Numbered from the stretch's first letter, positions 1 through 10,793 are shown. The stretch is DNA of 64,000 bases from Enoplolaimus lenunculus (GCA_030248215.1 JASANG010004073.1:331995-395994), one strand, 5' to 3'. The notes: a model not told the origin generated them from the letters alone. Numbers and translations: made by a program.

Positions 1-118
1 AGGGATGTACATCCAAAATTTGTCTGTATCTCTCGTTCCAATATGTTGAGCTTGATAAAAACCTTGACTGTGGACATTTATAAGCCATCCATCGCAATCC
101 TGGATGCGAGGCACTTAC

Positions 119-2235
119 CTCGAAGCTTAAGCAATTGTTTGTTTGTTTTCTGCGCTAATTGTTGTTCAATATTTGGAACTACAAGTGTTGTTATAGGCCT
201 TCGTTCTTGAATTGTAACTTTTATCTGCATATCATCGACAACCTAAAATTTGAAAAAAATACCGTTGAATAACGAAAATTCTTAAAAATGAGAGTAAAAT
301 AAACTTTTTTACATAATTATCTCATTTTTCAATAGTAAGCATGGCTAAAAGCTTGTATCAGTTTATGTACTATAGTAGGGATAACTTAAACAAATGCGTA
401 TGAAGCTTGGCTGACGTCATATTCCATTGGATGATGTTTCTTCTATCAAGAATGCATGACACTAGAGAATGCAACTCTTGGCCGCAGCAGAGTGCTTCCG
501 CTTCTAAATAAAGGGGTGTAGGCCAAAAACGCAACGTTCGCTGTGTACATTATTTTTAAACAGAATGTATCCAGTTGCACACTCTTGAAAAAAACGAGTC
601 ATTATCAACTATTGATTCTATTACTAATTGTTTGGTTGCGAAGCTGTCGGCTGGACAGCATGACAACTTTTAACAATTGTGCATATTTAGCAATGAAATT
701 TTTTGGCCTTTTGAGACCGTTAAAGGTAACGGAACATACCTGACCAGGCGAAATATTGATAAAATGCTTGTACGCGTGGATCCGTTTCAGGAGTTCTTGA
801 TAAGTTAAATCAAATGTTGCCTTATCATTCGCAGCAACGTTTACGCTAATTGCAAATCGGTTCGTTTCCCGAACGCTAAAATGTTGAAAATAAAAGCATT
901 TAAAGGAACTGCGAAATGGACAAGAACGTGCCTTCCAGCTGACGGGCATAAGGCAGAACCGTACTAGCGGAAGCCTAGGGGAGCGGTTCAACCCCCTTTC
1001 TCCGACAAATATTTTTTCCAACAAGAAATTTTCAACCTCGCTTGTAAGTCATCGAAAAATCTTCTATGTTCCTCAGGAAATAATTTAAGGTCCTCAGGAA
1101 ATATTTTAAGGTTACCAAGGCTCACGTAGTGCAATCGGTTCCTGCGGTGCGTGTTTTGTTTGTTTCTTACCTTTTCGCCACCAGACCAGCTGTTTCGCCT
1201 CGTGCTTTTGCTTGATCGAATTGTTGTTTGGCTTTAGCTTTTTCTTCAACTTCACCAATGATCAGTTTGCCGTCAACAAGCCTGAAAATAAATAATACTT
1301 TATAAATTCCGGCTTTTGTTACGCGTAACAACTTTTCGTTTGTGCCAAAAAAAATTTGAAGTACCTACCGTCTATCTGGTTCAGTACGCCTATGCTCAGC
1401 GTCACCAAATTCAACTACCAGCTTCCATTTGGATTTCATTAAAATACATACAGAAAATGGCTGCAGATAGCAGTTTAAATTTTTGAAGAAGATTTTACAC
1501 TGCGCATATATATAAACGCGTTGTTCAACATTACGCATCGAGTATATATTTTAACTCGCCAATACAGTTTGTACTACAGTTGCTCATAGTATAACTCTAC
1601 GAACTAAAGGATTTGACGTACATGGTAAAATTGCTAATAAACGCTGCGTTTGGCAAAATTACATCGAATACAACTTCTTGTGGCTCAGGATTTGGATTTC
1701 GAATTTTGCTCGTAATCAGTGTTGTTGCGAACCGAGATTGAATTGTCGACGTTGCATGAAGGCTTTCAATGATTGGTTGTGAGCTTGAACCTGGCTTAAC
1801 TCCAGCGTTTTGTGTCTGAAATTTAAAGTTTAAGCTAAACAATATTTATTTATTATGTCTTCGAATGATATTTTAAGAAATATCTTTAAACCTCTCTGTA
1901 CAATCTATTAACATTCCAGTGTTGTGGACCTGCTTAATGAGAAACATTTAAATTAATACAAGATTTATACGAGAAGGGTGCAGTTAGGATTTCTTAAAAA
2001 GACGGGATAACAACGTGAAAAAGTTTGCTGTGGACACAAAACTTATCTGACCTCTACAGCTACAACCTATTAGATTGCCGTTTTTTCCTCGTCTGATTTC
2101 CGGATATACATTTTTTTATATCTCCTTTACTTCCGGTTTTGAATTGCTCACCTGAACACCGTTGATCAGTGCCAAATAGAAAATCGCAACACACGATAAC
2201 CAGTAAACAATTGACATCGAATCGCGATTGGTCAT
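119..2235 (-). CDS. ITIH-like secreted protein, N-terminal VIT-domain part (5 exons, continues off left edge)
   Basis: Start of an inter-alpha-trypsin-inhibitor heavy-chain-like protein. Exons on the minus strand: 2152-2235, 1622-1815, 1171-1281, 740-875 and 119-242; each junction is GT..AG and the phases agree (0, 2, 2, 0, then 1 at the last donor), giving about 216 residues. Exon 1 begins MTNRDSMSIVYWL and encodes a hydrophobic signal peptide ending near LALINGVQ. Exons 2-5 read as a VIT domain: SRFATTLITSKI, AAFISNFTM, IIGEVEEKAKAKQQF, ARGETAGLVA, ISVNVAANDKATFDLTYQEL and YKHFINISPG are the conserved blocks of ITIH heavy chains in their usual order. The family binds hyaluronan and works outside the cell. 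The VWA domain expected next would lie left of base 119, so ITIH versus another VIT/VWA protein cannot be decided. Exons are certain; the family name is strong by motif. Confidence 0.85.
495..625. mobile_element. MITE family A, one-ended fragment
   Basis: Matches one arm of the element at 2450-2805: the run GGCCAAAAACGCAACGTTCG and, about 60 bases on, GTTGCACACTCTTG occur in the same order and spacing. The left arm is missing or too worn to see. Confidence 0.55.
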
Positions 2236-2449
2236 TTGTTTTTAAGACAAAATTAATTTATAAAAAAATGGAAAAAAAATCAAATTTTGTATTTAAAAAT
2301 GCTTTCTCAAATATATTAAAATTTGTGCTGTAAGCTTTTTTAGTACAGCAGTATCGAATAAACAACTGTTTGTGTATACGATGTAAAATTCGTAAGTCGT
2401 CTAAAATAGTAAACCAAACCTATAATGTTTTCTAAATACAAATTTACTG

Positions 2450-2805
2450 ACTTTTGGTTAAACCCCCTTACTAATATCAAGAGTTGATAATCACTCTTTC
2501 CAAGAGTGTGCAACTGGGCGCATTCTGTGTAGAAAACAATGTAACCGGCACGCGTTGCGTTTTTGCCCAACCCCACCCTTTATTTAGAGGGGGGTAAAAC
2601 CGGTGCGAACCATGGCACTATATCTTTGCGGCGTCAAACATGCTCCCCTTATAGTTCAATTTAGGGGTATTCATGTGATAGCGATCCCCCTCTAAACAAG
2701 GGGAGGGATCGGCCAAAAACGCAACGCCCGATGGTACATTTTGTACCATGCAGGACCCCATGACTTGCACACTCTTGTTATTATCCACTCTTACTAATAT
2801 TAACT
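2450..2805. mobile_element. MITE family A with about 100-bp imperfect terminal inverted repeats
   Basis: The left arm carries AAGAGTGTGCAACTG then GTTGCGTTTTTGCCCAACCC; the right arm read in reverse carries AAGAGTGTGCAAGTC then GTTGCGTTTTTGGCCGATCC. Two long arms flank about 120 bp of unrelated sequence with no coding potential. A shorter match lies at 495-625, and the string ACACGCGTTGCATTTTTCGC near 43920 looks like a third remnant. Confidence 0.7.
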
Positions 2806-3074
2806 TAGAATCGTGGAAAATAAATTTCTCAAATAGGTTTGGGTAATGAACTTGGCAAAAACAAATAACGCGTGTGACAACTCGCGTCCGACAGCTTGTA
2901 ATCCTAAACCTCGGACACTTGCCAATCTGTCACCCATCATTACGTCTAATAATCTTAGGCTTTAGGTTTAATATATTTAGGCTTAGGCTTAGGTTATTGA
3001 CGCTTTCGGGCGACGAATGGACGTAGATTCAATTCAAAATCGGTACCTATTGGTGGTGGTTAATTCGATGGTGT

Positions 3075-3272
3075 GGCCAATGCAAAGAACAGGGGCGGAA
3101 CAGTATTATAAGCATATTCCTAGGCCTAAGCCTAAGCCTAAGCCTAAGCGTAAAAATGAGCCTATTCTTCAGCTTAAGCCTAAGCCAGGCAAAAAAATTA
3201 GTGTAAACCTTATAAGCTTACTCTATTCTAGTGCCTCAGAAAAACGTTCCGACCCTGATCTTTACATGAGCC
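3075..3272. mobile_element. TTAGGC-core MITE, complete copy
   Basis: Ends are GGCCAATGCAAAGAACAGG and, inverted, GGCTCATGTAAAGATCAGG; the middle is a run of CCTAAG words (TTAGGC on the other strand). It is flanked by near-identical 8-base duplications, gatggtgt on the left and gacggtgt on the right. Confidence 0.8.
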
Positions 3273-3594
3273 GACGGTGTTATGGTGCACGATAAGTTTT
3301 CAAATTTATGCAAAACATTATAAGATGACCAATACATAAATTGTTAGCTAAAATTAATCACAAAATATTACTAAAAATGTTAATTTGAAAGAAAAAATTA
3401 TTTTTGCTAAACTTTTCTGCTGATAGCAAAAAGCACTCGCTTAATCTCAAAATTTAGGCAAAAAATTTAGACAAATAACACGGCAGCAGAGTGTGAAATT
3501 CAACGCTTTTTTATAGTATCTGACTTGTACAATGCAGTACCGAAAACACTAAAACTTCTATTGACGTCAATCTATAAATTTTCAAGACATTAAT

Positions 3595-3662
3595 TATATA
3601 GATATATACATATATATTTATATATATTTATATATATAAAACATTTTATATATACAAGCGAA
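3595..3662. repeat. TA-rich microsatellite
   Basis: Irregular TATATA/TATTTA run with no other content visible. Confidence 0.8.
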
Positions 3663-4057
3663 AAACAAAGTATTTTTTAAATTTTCTCTTTAAAACGCAA
3701 ATATGCGACAAATATAAAATTTTCACCACCTACACAAAAATATATAACTGCAAAACAAGCACTGTACGTTTCAACGGGACTATAAACAAGGAGCCACGTC
3801 CCCCAAAACAGGAATAGAATCCAATATTTTGTATTAATAAGATTTAGTACTAAAATTGCGTTTTGTATCTCGCTCGATTCCGCTACATGACCTGTTTTTA
3901 TGAATATATATTAAGCCGCCACGCTGTCAGAAATTTGTAAATCCACCATGGATAAACTGCAATATTTTGCAGTTTATGTTTAACTTTTCTATCCCAACAA
4001 AAGTATAAAAAAACATTAACAAAAATGTTTGTCTGTAGAATAAATTAGACAACCAAT

Positions 4058-4245
4058 TTGGCCCATGTTTAGTGGTGTCCAGGTTTCGGCTGGGTCTGTA
4101 AACGAGTAGGTTTAGATTTTAGATTACATTTTTGGCGTAGGTTTTGGTTTAGGCTTAGGAAAACACTTTTGCAACGTTTAGGCTTAGGCTTAGGAATACG
4201 GTAAAAATCTACGGTTACGCGCCTTAAAGTCACGTTGGTCGCCAA
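4058..4245. mobile_element. TTAGGC-core MITE, variant subfamily
   Basis: Begins GGCCCATGTTTAGTGG, carries two TTAGGC tracts and ends near TACGCGCCTTAAAGTCACG. A related left end stands at 37135 (GGCCCATACTTTAAGGGACG), so this is a subfamily rather than a damaged single copy. Confidence 0.6.
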
Positions 4246-4269
4246 TTTAAACTACAAAGGAATGGTGTC

Positions 4270-4500
4270 CGAAACTATGGTATTAAAGCTGTCTTCGAAC
4301 ATAACAAGTTTGCGATAGGTTTACAAAGTGGCCAACTCCTCCAAATGCAAAACTCCAAATTGGCATAGAAGTAGAAAAAGACAACGAAAAATAAGCTGAT
4401 TTTCGAACCATCACCAGCCACTCGTATTAAAACTATAAGACCTATCACCAGCTTGTGATATATGTGCTAACGGATTTGAGCCTACTCTGCCTAGTTAATA
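4270..4500. mobile_element. MITE family G, diverged copy
   Basis: Contains CTATCACCAGCTTGTGATA and AACCATCACCAGCCACTCG, matching the CACCTATCACCAGTTGGCGA ends of the better copies at 40170-40400 and 41735-41950. Strongly diverged. Confidence 0.45.
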
Positions 4501-4879
4501 TTAACTTTTAGACTCGCTTATAAAATCGTAAATTTTGCGTCGCAAAAATATACACAACGCCGAATTACGTTTTGTTTTCAGCTACGCTCAAGGGTCCCGC
4601 AGATACCATAGTGGACTCATCCCACTCTCGGGAAAAATTATACCCACCCCCTACCCGACCCCATGCAGAAAAGATCAACCTGGATTGTACAGTCACCTTA
4701 AAGTCGATGTAGGTTGATCCGAACAATTCTTAGCCCTCCAAACCAAGTTGAGCTGGCTGCAGTGTTTCTGCACAATTTTTGACGGCTGAACTGACCATTT
4801 ATGACCACGCAAAATGACCAAACTTGTTAATACAATGGATTATTTCAGGATTAGAAACTAAACAAATTTATGCAGATTA

Positions 4880-5100
4880 GGTAGGGATATACGTTTGATG
4901 GTTCGTCACCATCCCTCACCATACGGTATCGTACGAGTGCAATTGGCGTACGGTACCGCACCGTGACGGACGGCGCCGGACGAGTGACGGACCACGACAG
5001 AAGGCGCTGTACGGGTGAGGTAAGGCGCCGTGCGGCAATTGTTGCACAACCCTTACAGTTAATTACGGACGTATTTAACATCACATATACATGAGGGTCT
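4880..5100. mobile_element. MITE family F, GC-rich copy
   Basis: A CpG-rich block made of GACGG/CCGTC words (for example CCGCACCGTGACGGACGG) in an otherwise AT-rich background. It resembles the blocks at 7765, 8630, 13975, 27990 and 42315. The ends are not well defined here. Confidence 0.55.
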
Positions 5101-5394
5101 ATACCCGTGTAAAGTTTAAAAGACATGACAGAATATAGTTTAGTTTTACATAATTCTCACTCAAAACTGCGACCAAATGAAAATTGACTAAACATTTTCT
5201 CGCTTGCTAAACTCAGTCGCCAAGAATTTTTCATTGGATTTTAATTTGTTCCCAAAATTAATTTGTATTTAGCTCTCTAGTAAAAGTTAGAACGCCAAAG
5301 ATACGTAATTTGAGCATCGTTCCAGCTTTTTTTGTGGTTTATATAAACAAACAAGCGAACATTGCTAAGTCGCAACAACAGTGAAAATCAATGT

Positions 5395-5790
5395 GCTCCA
5401 GGGTGCAACCGGAGGTGAAAAATATCGGAGCCGAGAGGTCAGCAAAATTTGACGGAACCGGATGTGGAGGTGAAGCCGGATGTGGAGGTGAAGCCGGATG
5501 TGGAGGTGAAGCCGGATGTGAGGTAAAATTAGCTAGTTAAAATGATGGTTAATTTGTTAATTTTCGCAAATATCTGTAATGTATTCTGAAATTGTTTTGT
5601 TTCACGCTTATTTTTTACGAAATCATGGTCATTATTTCCTCAAAATTGTGCCAAAAGTAAAACGAAAGGCGCCAAACAGGTAAATATTGCAAAACTATGC
5701 AGTTGGGCGCAACATCTTGCAAAAGTTCTACCGGATCCGGAGTCGGAGGTTGATTTTCTGCCGGAGCTGGAGCTTAACCTACGGTTGTAA
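5395..5790. mobile_element. hAT-like MITE with CCGGA words and an 18-bp tandem repeat
   Basis: The left end CAGGGTGCAACCGGAGG matches the CAGGG..AACCGG ends seen elsewhere; the interior has many CCGGA/GGAGCCGG words. Within it, 5457-5521 is about 3.5 copies of the 18-mer GGATGTGGAGGTGAAGCC. The right end is worn (GGTTGTAAGTCCGG). Confidence 0.5.
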
Positions 5791-5846
5791 GTCCGGATGT
5801 TTTGCAATTAACAAAATTGATGTTACAAAGTTTGCAACCACTTTGA

Positions 5847-6091
5847 CTAATTTTCAATACAAATTAACGCAACTTTTTCGATTGCGCTGCAACGGTCGGA
5901 GTTTAACGGCGGTTCAGATCTTTTAAGTGTTTTAAAATGACAAATATTCTTTTTTGGAATAAATTCTGCATAATCACAGATTGAATCGTTTGAGTAACAT
6001 TCGAGCGCGCATTGGTCGCGAGTCGACGCAGATATCGTTTGCACTGTCGATCCTTGCAATTTAGACGCTTTTGTTGTTGAATACTGAATGC
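5847..6091 (-). CDS. PAN/apple-domain protein, terminal exon
   Basis: A single exon of about 81 codons preceded by a good acceptor (TTTTCCAG at 6092 onward) and ending in a stop at 5847-5849. The spacing of its six cysteines and the block CALECYSNDSICDYAEF fit a PAN/apple module, an extracellular disulfide-bonded fold used for protein or sugar binding: C in DQC, ALEC, SIC, NIC, DRC and LIC. The exon starts in phase 1, so at least one upstream exon, presumably with a signal peptide, must lie to the right of 6092. I could not identify it among the repeats there. The same strand as the ITIH-like gene is no evidence that they form one gene, because that gene has its own signal-peptide exon at 2152-2235. 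Confidence 0.6.
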
Positions 6092-6348
6092 CTGGAAAAT
6101 ATGACAAAAATTTAAAATTTTTTTCATTTTAATTGACTTTTGTTCGTTTTTATTAACAGTTAAAGTTGAGACTTAGGCTTAGGCTTAGAAAAACGCTTAC
6201 GTCAAACTGTTTGATAAAACTGGCTCTTATACAACTTTCAAGCGAAAAGTTTACACTTAAGCTTAGGAACACCTTAGGAATTCAAAGCCTTCAAATAAAT
6301 TGCTCAATATAGCCTGCAATTTTATTAAATTTTTTTAAAAACATTTCA

Positions 6349-6598
6349 CTGTAAATTTCAGTGAGTTGATTTTAACTCAAAATGAGTTGAATCACTCAGT
6401 CTGAGTTAGGACTATCAGAACTAATAATTTTGAGTTGATTCAGCTCATTCTGAGTTAATTAATCAACTCACCCAGAGTCAACTCAATTCAGAGTGAGAAT
6501 CAAATCAACCAGAGTGAGTTAATGTTTACTGATATTAATTCAGAAATAACCAACTCGCTAGCTGAATTGATTAATCAACTCATTAAAATTTACAGTGT
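6349..6598. mobile_element. MITE family B (GAGTTGA-word element)
   Basis: Ends CACTGTAAATTTCAGTGAG and, inverted, CACTGTAAATTTTAATGAG. The interior is built of GAGTTGA/TCAACTC words in both orientations. Sister copies: 17646-17890 and 24855-25115. Confidence 0.8.
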
Positions 6599-6849
6599 TG
6601 TTGCGCTCTGGTTCACCTTCCCAACAACCTTTTACGCTTGCGCTTAGGCTTAGGCTCAAATTTAGACTTAATTCCAAGCGTGGGAGTACCTAAGTTTAAA
6701 TGTGGGAAAAGTGTACAAGTATTCTTTGTCGCTGTATGTATAGGATCAATAGCCTGTAGATGGTTTCGACCATTCAAAGAAAACGCTTCGGAACAGTCGT
6801 AAACATCAGGCTAACACTTAAGCTTAAGCTTTCAAACTTTCGTTCAAGT

Positions 6850-6990
6850 TTTGGCCTCAGAACTCCATTTAAACTGCTGCTGAACTCAAAATGCGAAAAA
6901 TGTGCTGAATTTTTGATACTCTGCATTCACTGGCTTGAAAGTTACAAGATCTATCATCAACTGGCGATAGGTGCTACACATATTTGAGAA
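6850..6990. mobile_element. MITE family G, right-hand part
   Basis: Contains CATTCACTGGCTTGAAAGTT followed by CAACTGGCGATAGGTGCTAC and CATATTTGAGAATAC, the right-hand portion of the element at 41735-41950. Confidence 0.65.
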
Positions 6991-7205
6991 TACGGACGTT
7001 TGTTTCAACTATTAAACCATCGGCATTTTGTTGTAAACCTTTATCATACATGGGCCGATACATCTGTTTATTGTTTCTAAATGGTTTTATAGTACACGTC
7101 AGCATTAATATCTAAAGCTGTGCTAGACCTTATCATCAGAAAACATAAATTCATTGACGTTATAGAATTGCCATCCAGCTAATGTATTATTTCATTTGCT
7201 AAGTC

Positions 7206-7517
7206 GGCCCATGTATAGAACAGGGCCGGAACAACAGTATAAGCATATTCCTAAGCCTAAGCCTAAACCTAAGCCTAAGCCTAACCGTATGGATGAGCCT
7301 ATTCCTAAGCCTAAGCCTAAGCCTAAGCCTAAGCCTAACCGTATGGATGCGTATGGATGAGCCTATTCCTAAGCCTAAGCCTAAGCCTAAGCCTAAGCCT
7401 AAGCCTAAGCCTAAGGCTAAGCCTAAGCCTAACCCTAAGCAAAAATTACTCTAAAGCTTAAACTGACTCTATTTATCCCCTCCGGAAAACTTTTAGGCCC
7501 TGTTGTATACATGGGCC
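7206..7517. mobile_element. TTAGGC-core MITE with an expanded hexamer tract
   Basis: Ends GGCCCATGTATAGAACAGG and inverted GGCCCATGTATACAACAGG. The middle holds roughly 25 CCTAAG hexamers interrupted by a repeated CGTATGGATGAGCC segment. Flanking 8-mers gctaagtc and gctaagcg look like a worn target-site duplication. Confidence 0.85.
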
Positions 7518-7764
7518 GCTAAGCGTATATTTGTTGGTCAGGATCATATTCCACTTTACATTTATGATGTTAATTTTCTTACAAATATGTTTAATAGAAA
7601 ACAGGTAAAATTAATCGTCTTTTCGGGAGTGTGAGCCCATTGCCCCCTTCCCTGGTTTTGAGTCCGCGGTTACCCCATCACTCTTCGGGTCCCTCTACAA
7701 AAAATCGTTCCAGCATCCCTGACAATGCTATGGGTAGCGATCCGTATAAATTTTTTGGTTGTTG

Positions 7765-8045
7765 GACACTTGCGAAGCGTCGAGCGGTAACAAACGACGC
7801 CGTCCAGAGTCGCACGGCGGTGCATTGCACCATTCGGCACCGCGCGTCACCGAGCGTCGCCGCTCGACGTCGTGTGGCGCCGTCCCTGGCCGCACGATGC
7901 CGCGCGCCGCCGCGAGTCACAACTAAAAATAAATTTTAGCTGTGAAACGCCGCGACGCCCGACACCGCGCGGCACCACGCGTTTATTAAAACAAATTTTT
8001 AATATAAACGCCGAGCGACGAGTAGAGCACAACCCATACGCCATA
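7765..8045. mobile_element. MITE family F, large CpG-rich copy
   Basis: GC-rich, with words such as GCCGTCC, CGGCACCGCGCGTCACC and inverted GGTGCCGCGCGGTGTCGG forming opposed arms around a short AT-rich centre (ACTAAAAATAAATTTTAG at about 7922-7939). Long open frames on both strands here reflect base composition, not genes. Confidence 0.6.
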
Positions 8046-8179
8046 TTCAGCTGGCGTATGCTTAATATTGTGATGGAAACAATGTGAAAATTTTCTATTT
8101 TTGTCGTATTTTCTACCCATTTAAATAAATTTAATATTATTTATTAGTTATGTTTAGAGTTAAATATATGTAAAATATG

Positions 8180-10793
8180 ATGTTACCGGCTAGAATATGT
8201 ATTGAAATAAATATCATTGTTATTTTGCTCGTTGTGGTTCGAATTAGCTCGCATGAAGAAAATGAGGCACACGATCATGACGAATCAGTATTTGCCCAGA
8301 AGTAAATATAACCCCTTCTCACAATGAGTTGCCTATAGGCAACTCAGCGCAGTGTATATACGGTAAATAATATATATCGCACCGTGTTTAACAATTGCAA
8401 CACGTATACATAGTACTAAATCACCACAAGATGTGAGAGCCCCCTCGGGCTCGAGCGTCAAGCTCGTATAGCTGAGGGGTAATGGTATACGCCTCCCACT
8501 CCAGTCACTGGAGTTCGAATCCTAGCATAAAGTATGTCTCAGCGGAAATAGAAAATATTCATGTGAGAAAGAGTTAACATTTGTGGCGTTGTGTATACGC
8601 AAGTTATTGTGAACGAGCAAGCTTATTACAGTAAGAAGGCTGCGCTATACTCTACTCTGCCAGACTCCGCTGCGTGTCGCCGCACGCCGCTGTGAGTTAA
8701 CAAAAATATACGCAAAAAGCTATTAAGTGCAGTGCAGTTGTACGCGGCAACGTGCGGCGACGCGTGGCGGCGAACAGCAGGTTTTATTAGGCGTCCGGCG
8801 ATGTGCGGCAGCGTGCGGCGACGTGCGGCGGCGAGCGGCGTATATAGCGTAGCCCTTAAGGATTTGAATTGCGGTACCTTTTACATGGACCGTAGGTCGG
8901 TGAGTCCCAGCTTGAATCTGCACTTGGTATACGGTAACTAAATTTTTTAGCTAAGAAAATTGTGTCATATCCAATGATGAAAATAAAACAATATCTGGTC
9001 AACCAGGTTATAAAAAATATGGAGGTTTCAACTAAAGCATGAGCCAGTAAAGTGACAGCCTAAAAGGTAACCTTTTGCCTAATCCTAGAAAAAAGTCTAT
9101 AACCAAAAGAATTTGTCGTAGGTACCAATAAAACGGATCTAGGTTAATTGTATTAAAGGCCTGCAAACTAAACACACAAAAGAACTAGGAAACCAATACA
9201 CAGTGGTGGAATTAGACTTAGGCTTAGGATTAGGAATATGCTTGTATGAGCATGCCTCTATAATGAACACGGGCCTATAATGTATATGTGATATTTGAAT
9301 TTTCTACTGATTATATATTTTTGTCTTACTCACCGCAAATTAAAAAAGTTAATCTTTTTGCGATGCTATTGTTAGTTTGTTTATCCCACAGTCTTCCTGT
9401 CTACTTTCAAAACTCAAGTTTGCTTTAAAGGTTTGAACTCAGCTTTATTTGGGGCTGGCGTTAATTATGCACTACAATTTAGAGATAATTAACATTTATG
9501 AACTCTAATTAAAGTTTAGGGTCTCTATCCACTCACGGACTCTAATTAGGGATACGTACTACTATTAACTGGGTCTCCAAATGGGTTCCACCATTAGTTA
9601 CCTCCCCGCTCTCATTCGGGTCACTACAGTACCCTAAGTAATTGACACCACCGTTACCTAACCAGACTGCTGGCTGTGTCCGTGAGTGACCAAGACCCTA
9701 ATATAACAAGCCCTCCCCCAGTATATTTGGTTGTTTTTTGGAAATGTGATTTCAGTGAAGATCATATCACCGAACATTTAGCCGTTCAACTTGGCTGGGC
9801 TGATTTGAAAGAAAAATTAGCTGATTTTGCAATTTCAACGGATTTTTTGTATTTTACAATGCAAGACACGAACAAAGATCGGTTAATTGACGGTTTAGAA
9901 ATTTATAAATGGATTGTTTGGGATCATGAAAGTATATGCAATTCGCGTTTTTTAATACGAAAAACATTTTTTTAAATTTGGACAACATTTTCAAATTTGT
10001 ACGATACCGTTTATAGTTAATAGACCGGTTGGATGGTTATTGAGTTTGACCGAGTTCAAGCTCATGGATAAACAACCCCGCTAAATACTCTGCAAAAAAC
10101 GGATCGAAATTACTTTGAACATTGCCGTGTGACAAGGAACACATAGTTTTGCTTTATATTAAGGAGACATCATTAGTCTACAAATTTAGACCAAGGTTAG
10201 TATGCCAGAGCGGTTGATTTATAGTATATCAAATTTAGTCGGCGACTTATTAAGTAGTTACTTAACTTAAGTACGCTTTTGCAAACGGCAAAATAGTTGG
10301 GAGCTCGTACTTAAGTATCCAGTCGTAGCTTTAGTACGGTTTCGGACGCTCAGCCATTAATACTGATTATTAACCAAGGTGTCAGCTGGAAATAAACGTT
10401 GCTGTTTATTTCCAGCTGGCACATTTGTTAATAATTAGTGTTGCATGGCTGAGTTTCCGAAACCCTACTTAAGTACTCAGTCGTTCGTACTTAAGTAGGA
10501 TTTCGGAAACTCAGCCATTTTCACTAATTATTAACAAATGTGTGAGCTGGAAATAAACAGCCACATTTAGAAAATAACGGCATCTATTCAGTATTGAGTT
10601 TTCAGATCATAATCGTACAGTGCCGACACCGACAAAATTAGAAGCGAACGCCGATGAAGTGTTATCGAGTATGGATTTCAACAACGACGGATATATAACG
10701 TACAAAGAATTTAAACACGCGAAACAAATTGAAATTAATCAGCCAGGAACGTTCGATCCTGCAACTCAAAACTTTCTACCATTACCCAATTGA
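8180..10793 (+). CDS. MCFD2: MCFD2-like two-EF-hand secretory protein, complete (3 exons)
   Basis: Exons 8180-8301, 9756-9931 and 10621-10793 join in phases 2 and 1 to give 156 codons plus stop, close to vertebrate MCFD2 (about 146 residues). Exon 1 gives a signal peptide (IIVILLVVVRISS) and an acidic His-rich linker (HEENEAHDHDE). Exon 2 contains EDHITEHL, the counterpart of the conserved DHIMEHL of MCFD2, and a first EF-hand loop DTNKDRLIDGLE. Exon 3 has a second canonical loop DFNNDGYITYKE. In vertebrates MCFD2 is the calcium-binding partner of the lectin LMAN1 and carries glycoproteins from ER to Golgi; the same role is inferred here. A piggyBac-like MITE begins only ten bases after the first donor, and intron 2 holds a large hairpin. 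Orthology rests on the signal peptide, the DHI.EHL block and the two-hand layout; a related secreted EF-hand protein is the alternative. Confidence 0.82.
8312..8573. mobile_element. piggyBac-like MITE carrying a tRNA-like module (copy 1)
   Basis: Bounded by ATAA (left) and TTAA (right), with ends CCCCTTCTCAC and inverted CTCTTTCTCAC. Inside, about 8448-8525, lies a tRNA-like sequence with box-A-like TAGCTGAGGGGTAATGG and box-B-like GAGTTCGAATCC. A sister copy stands at 60076-60271. Copy 1 has an extra segment of about 60 bp between the left half and the tRNA-like part. Confidence 0.7.
8630..8865. mobile_element. MITE family F in MCFD2 intron 1
   Basis: Ends AAGGCTGCGCTATACTC and inverted AAGGGCTACGCTATATACG, with GC-rich arms of GTGCGGCGACG words around an AT-rich centre. 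This copy shows the family's terminal inverted repeats most clearly. Confidence 0.65.
9190..9265. mobile_element. TTAGGC-core MITE fragment
   Basis: Short remnant: GACTTAGGCTTAGGATTAGG then AATATGCTTGTATGAG. No second end found. Confidence 0.45.
9410..9629. mobile_element. Mariner-like MITE family H, right-hand part
   Basis: Shares TTTAAAGGTTTGAACTCAGC, GGGTCTCTATCCACTCACGG and the end CTCATTCGGGTCACTACAG with the full copy at 60320-60710; TA follows the end. Confidence 0.65.
10250..10562. repeat. Large imperfect hairpin plus a third direct arm, in MCFD2 intron 2
   Basis: The left arm (about 10333-10397) reads CTCAGCCATTAATACTGATT..GTCAGCTGGAAATAAAC; the right arm (about 10402-10476) is its reverse complement, with a loop of about 5 bases. 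A third copy in the left-arm orientation follows at 10500-10562. ACTTAAGTAC words recur around it. Probably a MITE end duplicated in inverted order. Confidence 0.75.

Larger units (their letters stand above)
2236..5846. other. Gene-poor stretch holding MITEs only
   Basis: Between the ITIH-like first exon and the PAN-domain exon I see no coding exon. The stretch is filled by MITE copies annotated separately (families A, TTAGGC-core, G, F and a CCGGA-rich hAT-like element) and by a TA-rich microsatellite at about 3595-3662. Short open frames here lie on repeat sequence. Confidence 0.6.
6092..8179. other. Intergenic stretch with MITEs
   Basis: Besides the family B, G, TTAGGC-core and F copies listed separately, and a scatter of decayed TTAGGC words at 6165-6290 and 6630-6680, I see no exon with convincing splice sites. 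The missing 5' exon of the PAN-domain gene may lie here. Confidence 0.5.

Noticed and set aside
1369-1439. Short ATG frame ending in GACG|GTAGGT inside the ITIH-like intron 2
   Set aside because: Exons 1622-1815 and 1171-1281 join in phase without it, and there is no acceptor in front of it.
7240-7440. Internal telomere or chromosome-fusion point
   Set aside because: The TTAGGC tract is bounded by MITE ends and a target duplication, and the same arrangement recurs at many other sites.
7631-8087. Overlapping open frames on both strands
   Set aside because: Produced by the GC-rich family F MITE, where stop codons are rare.
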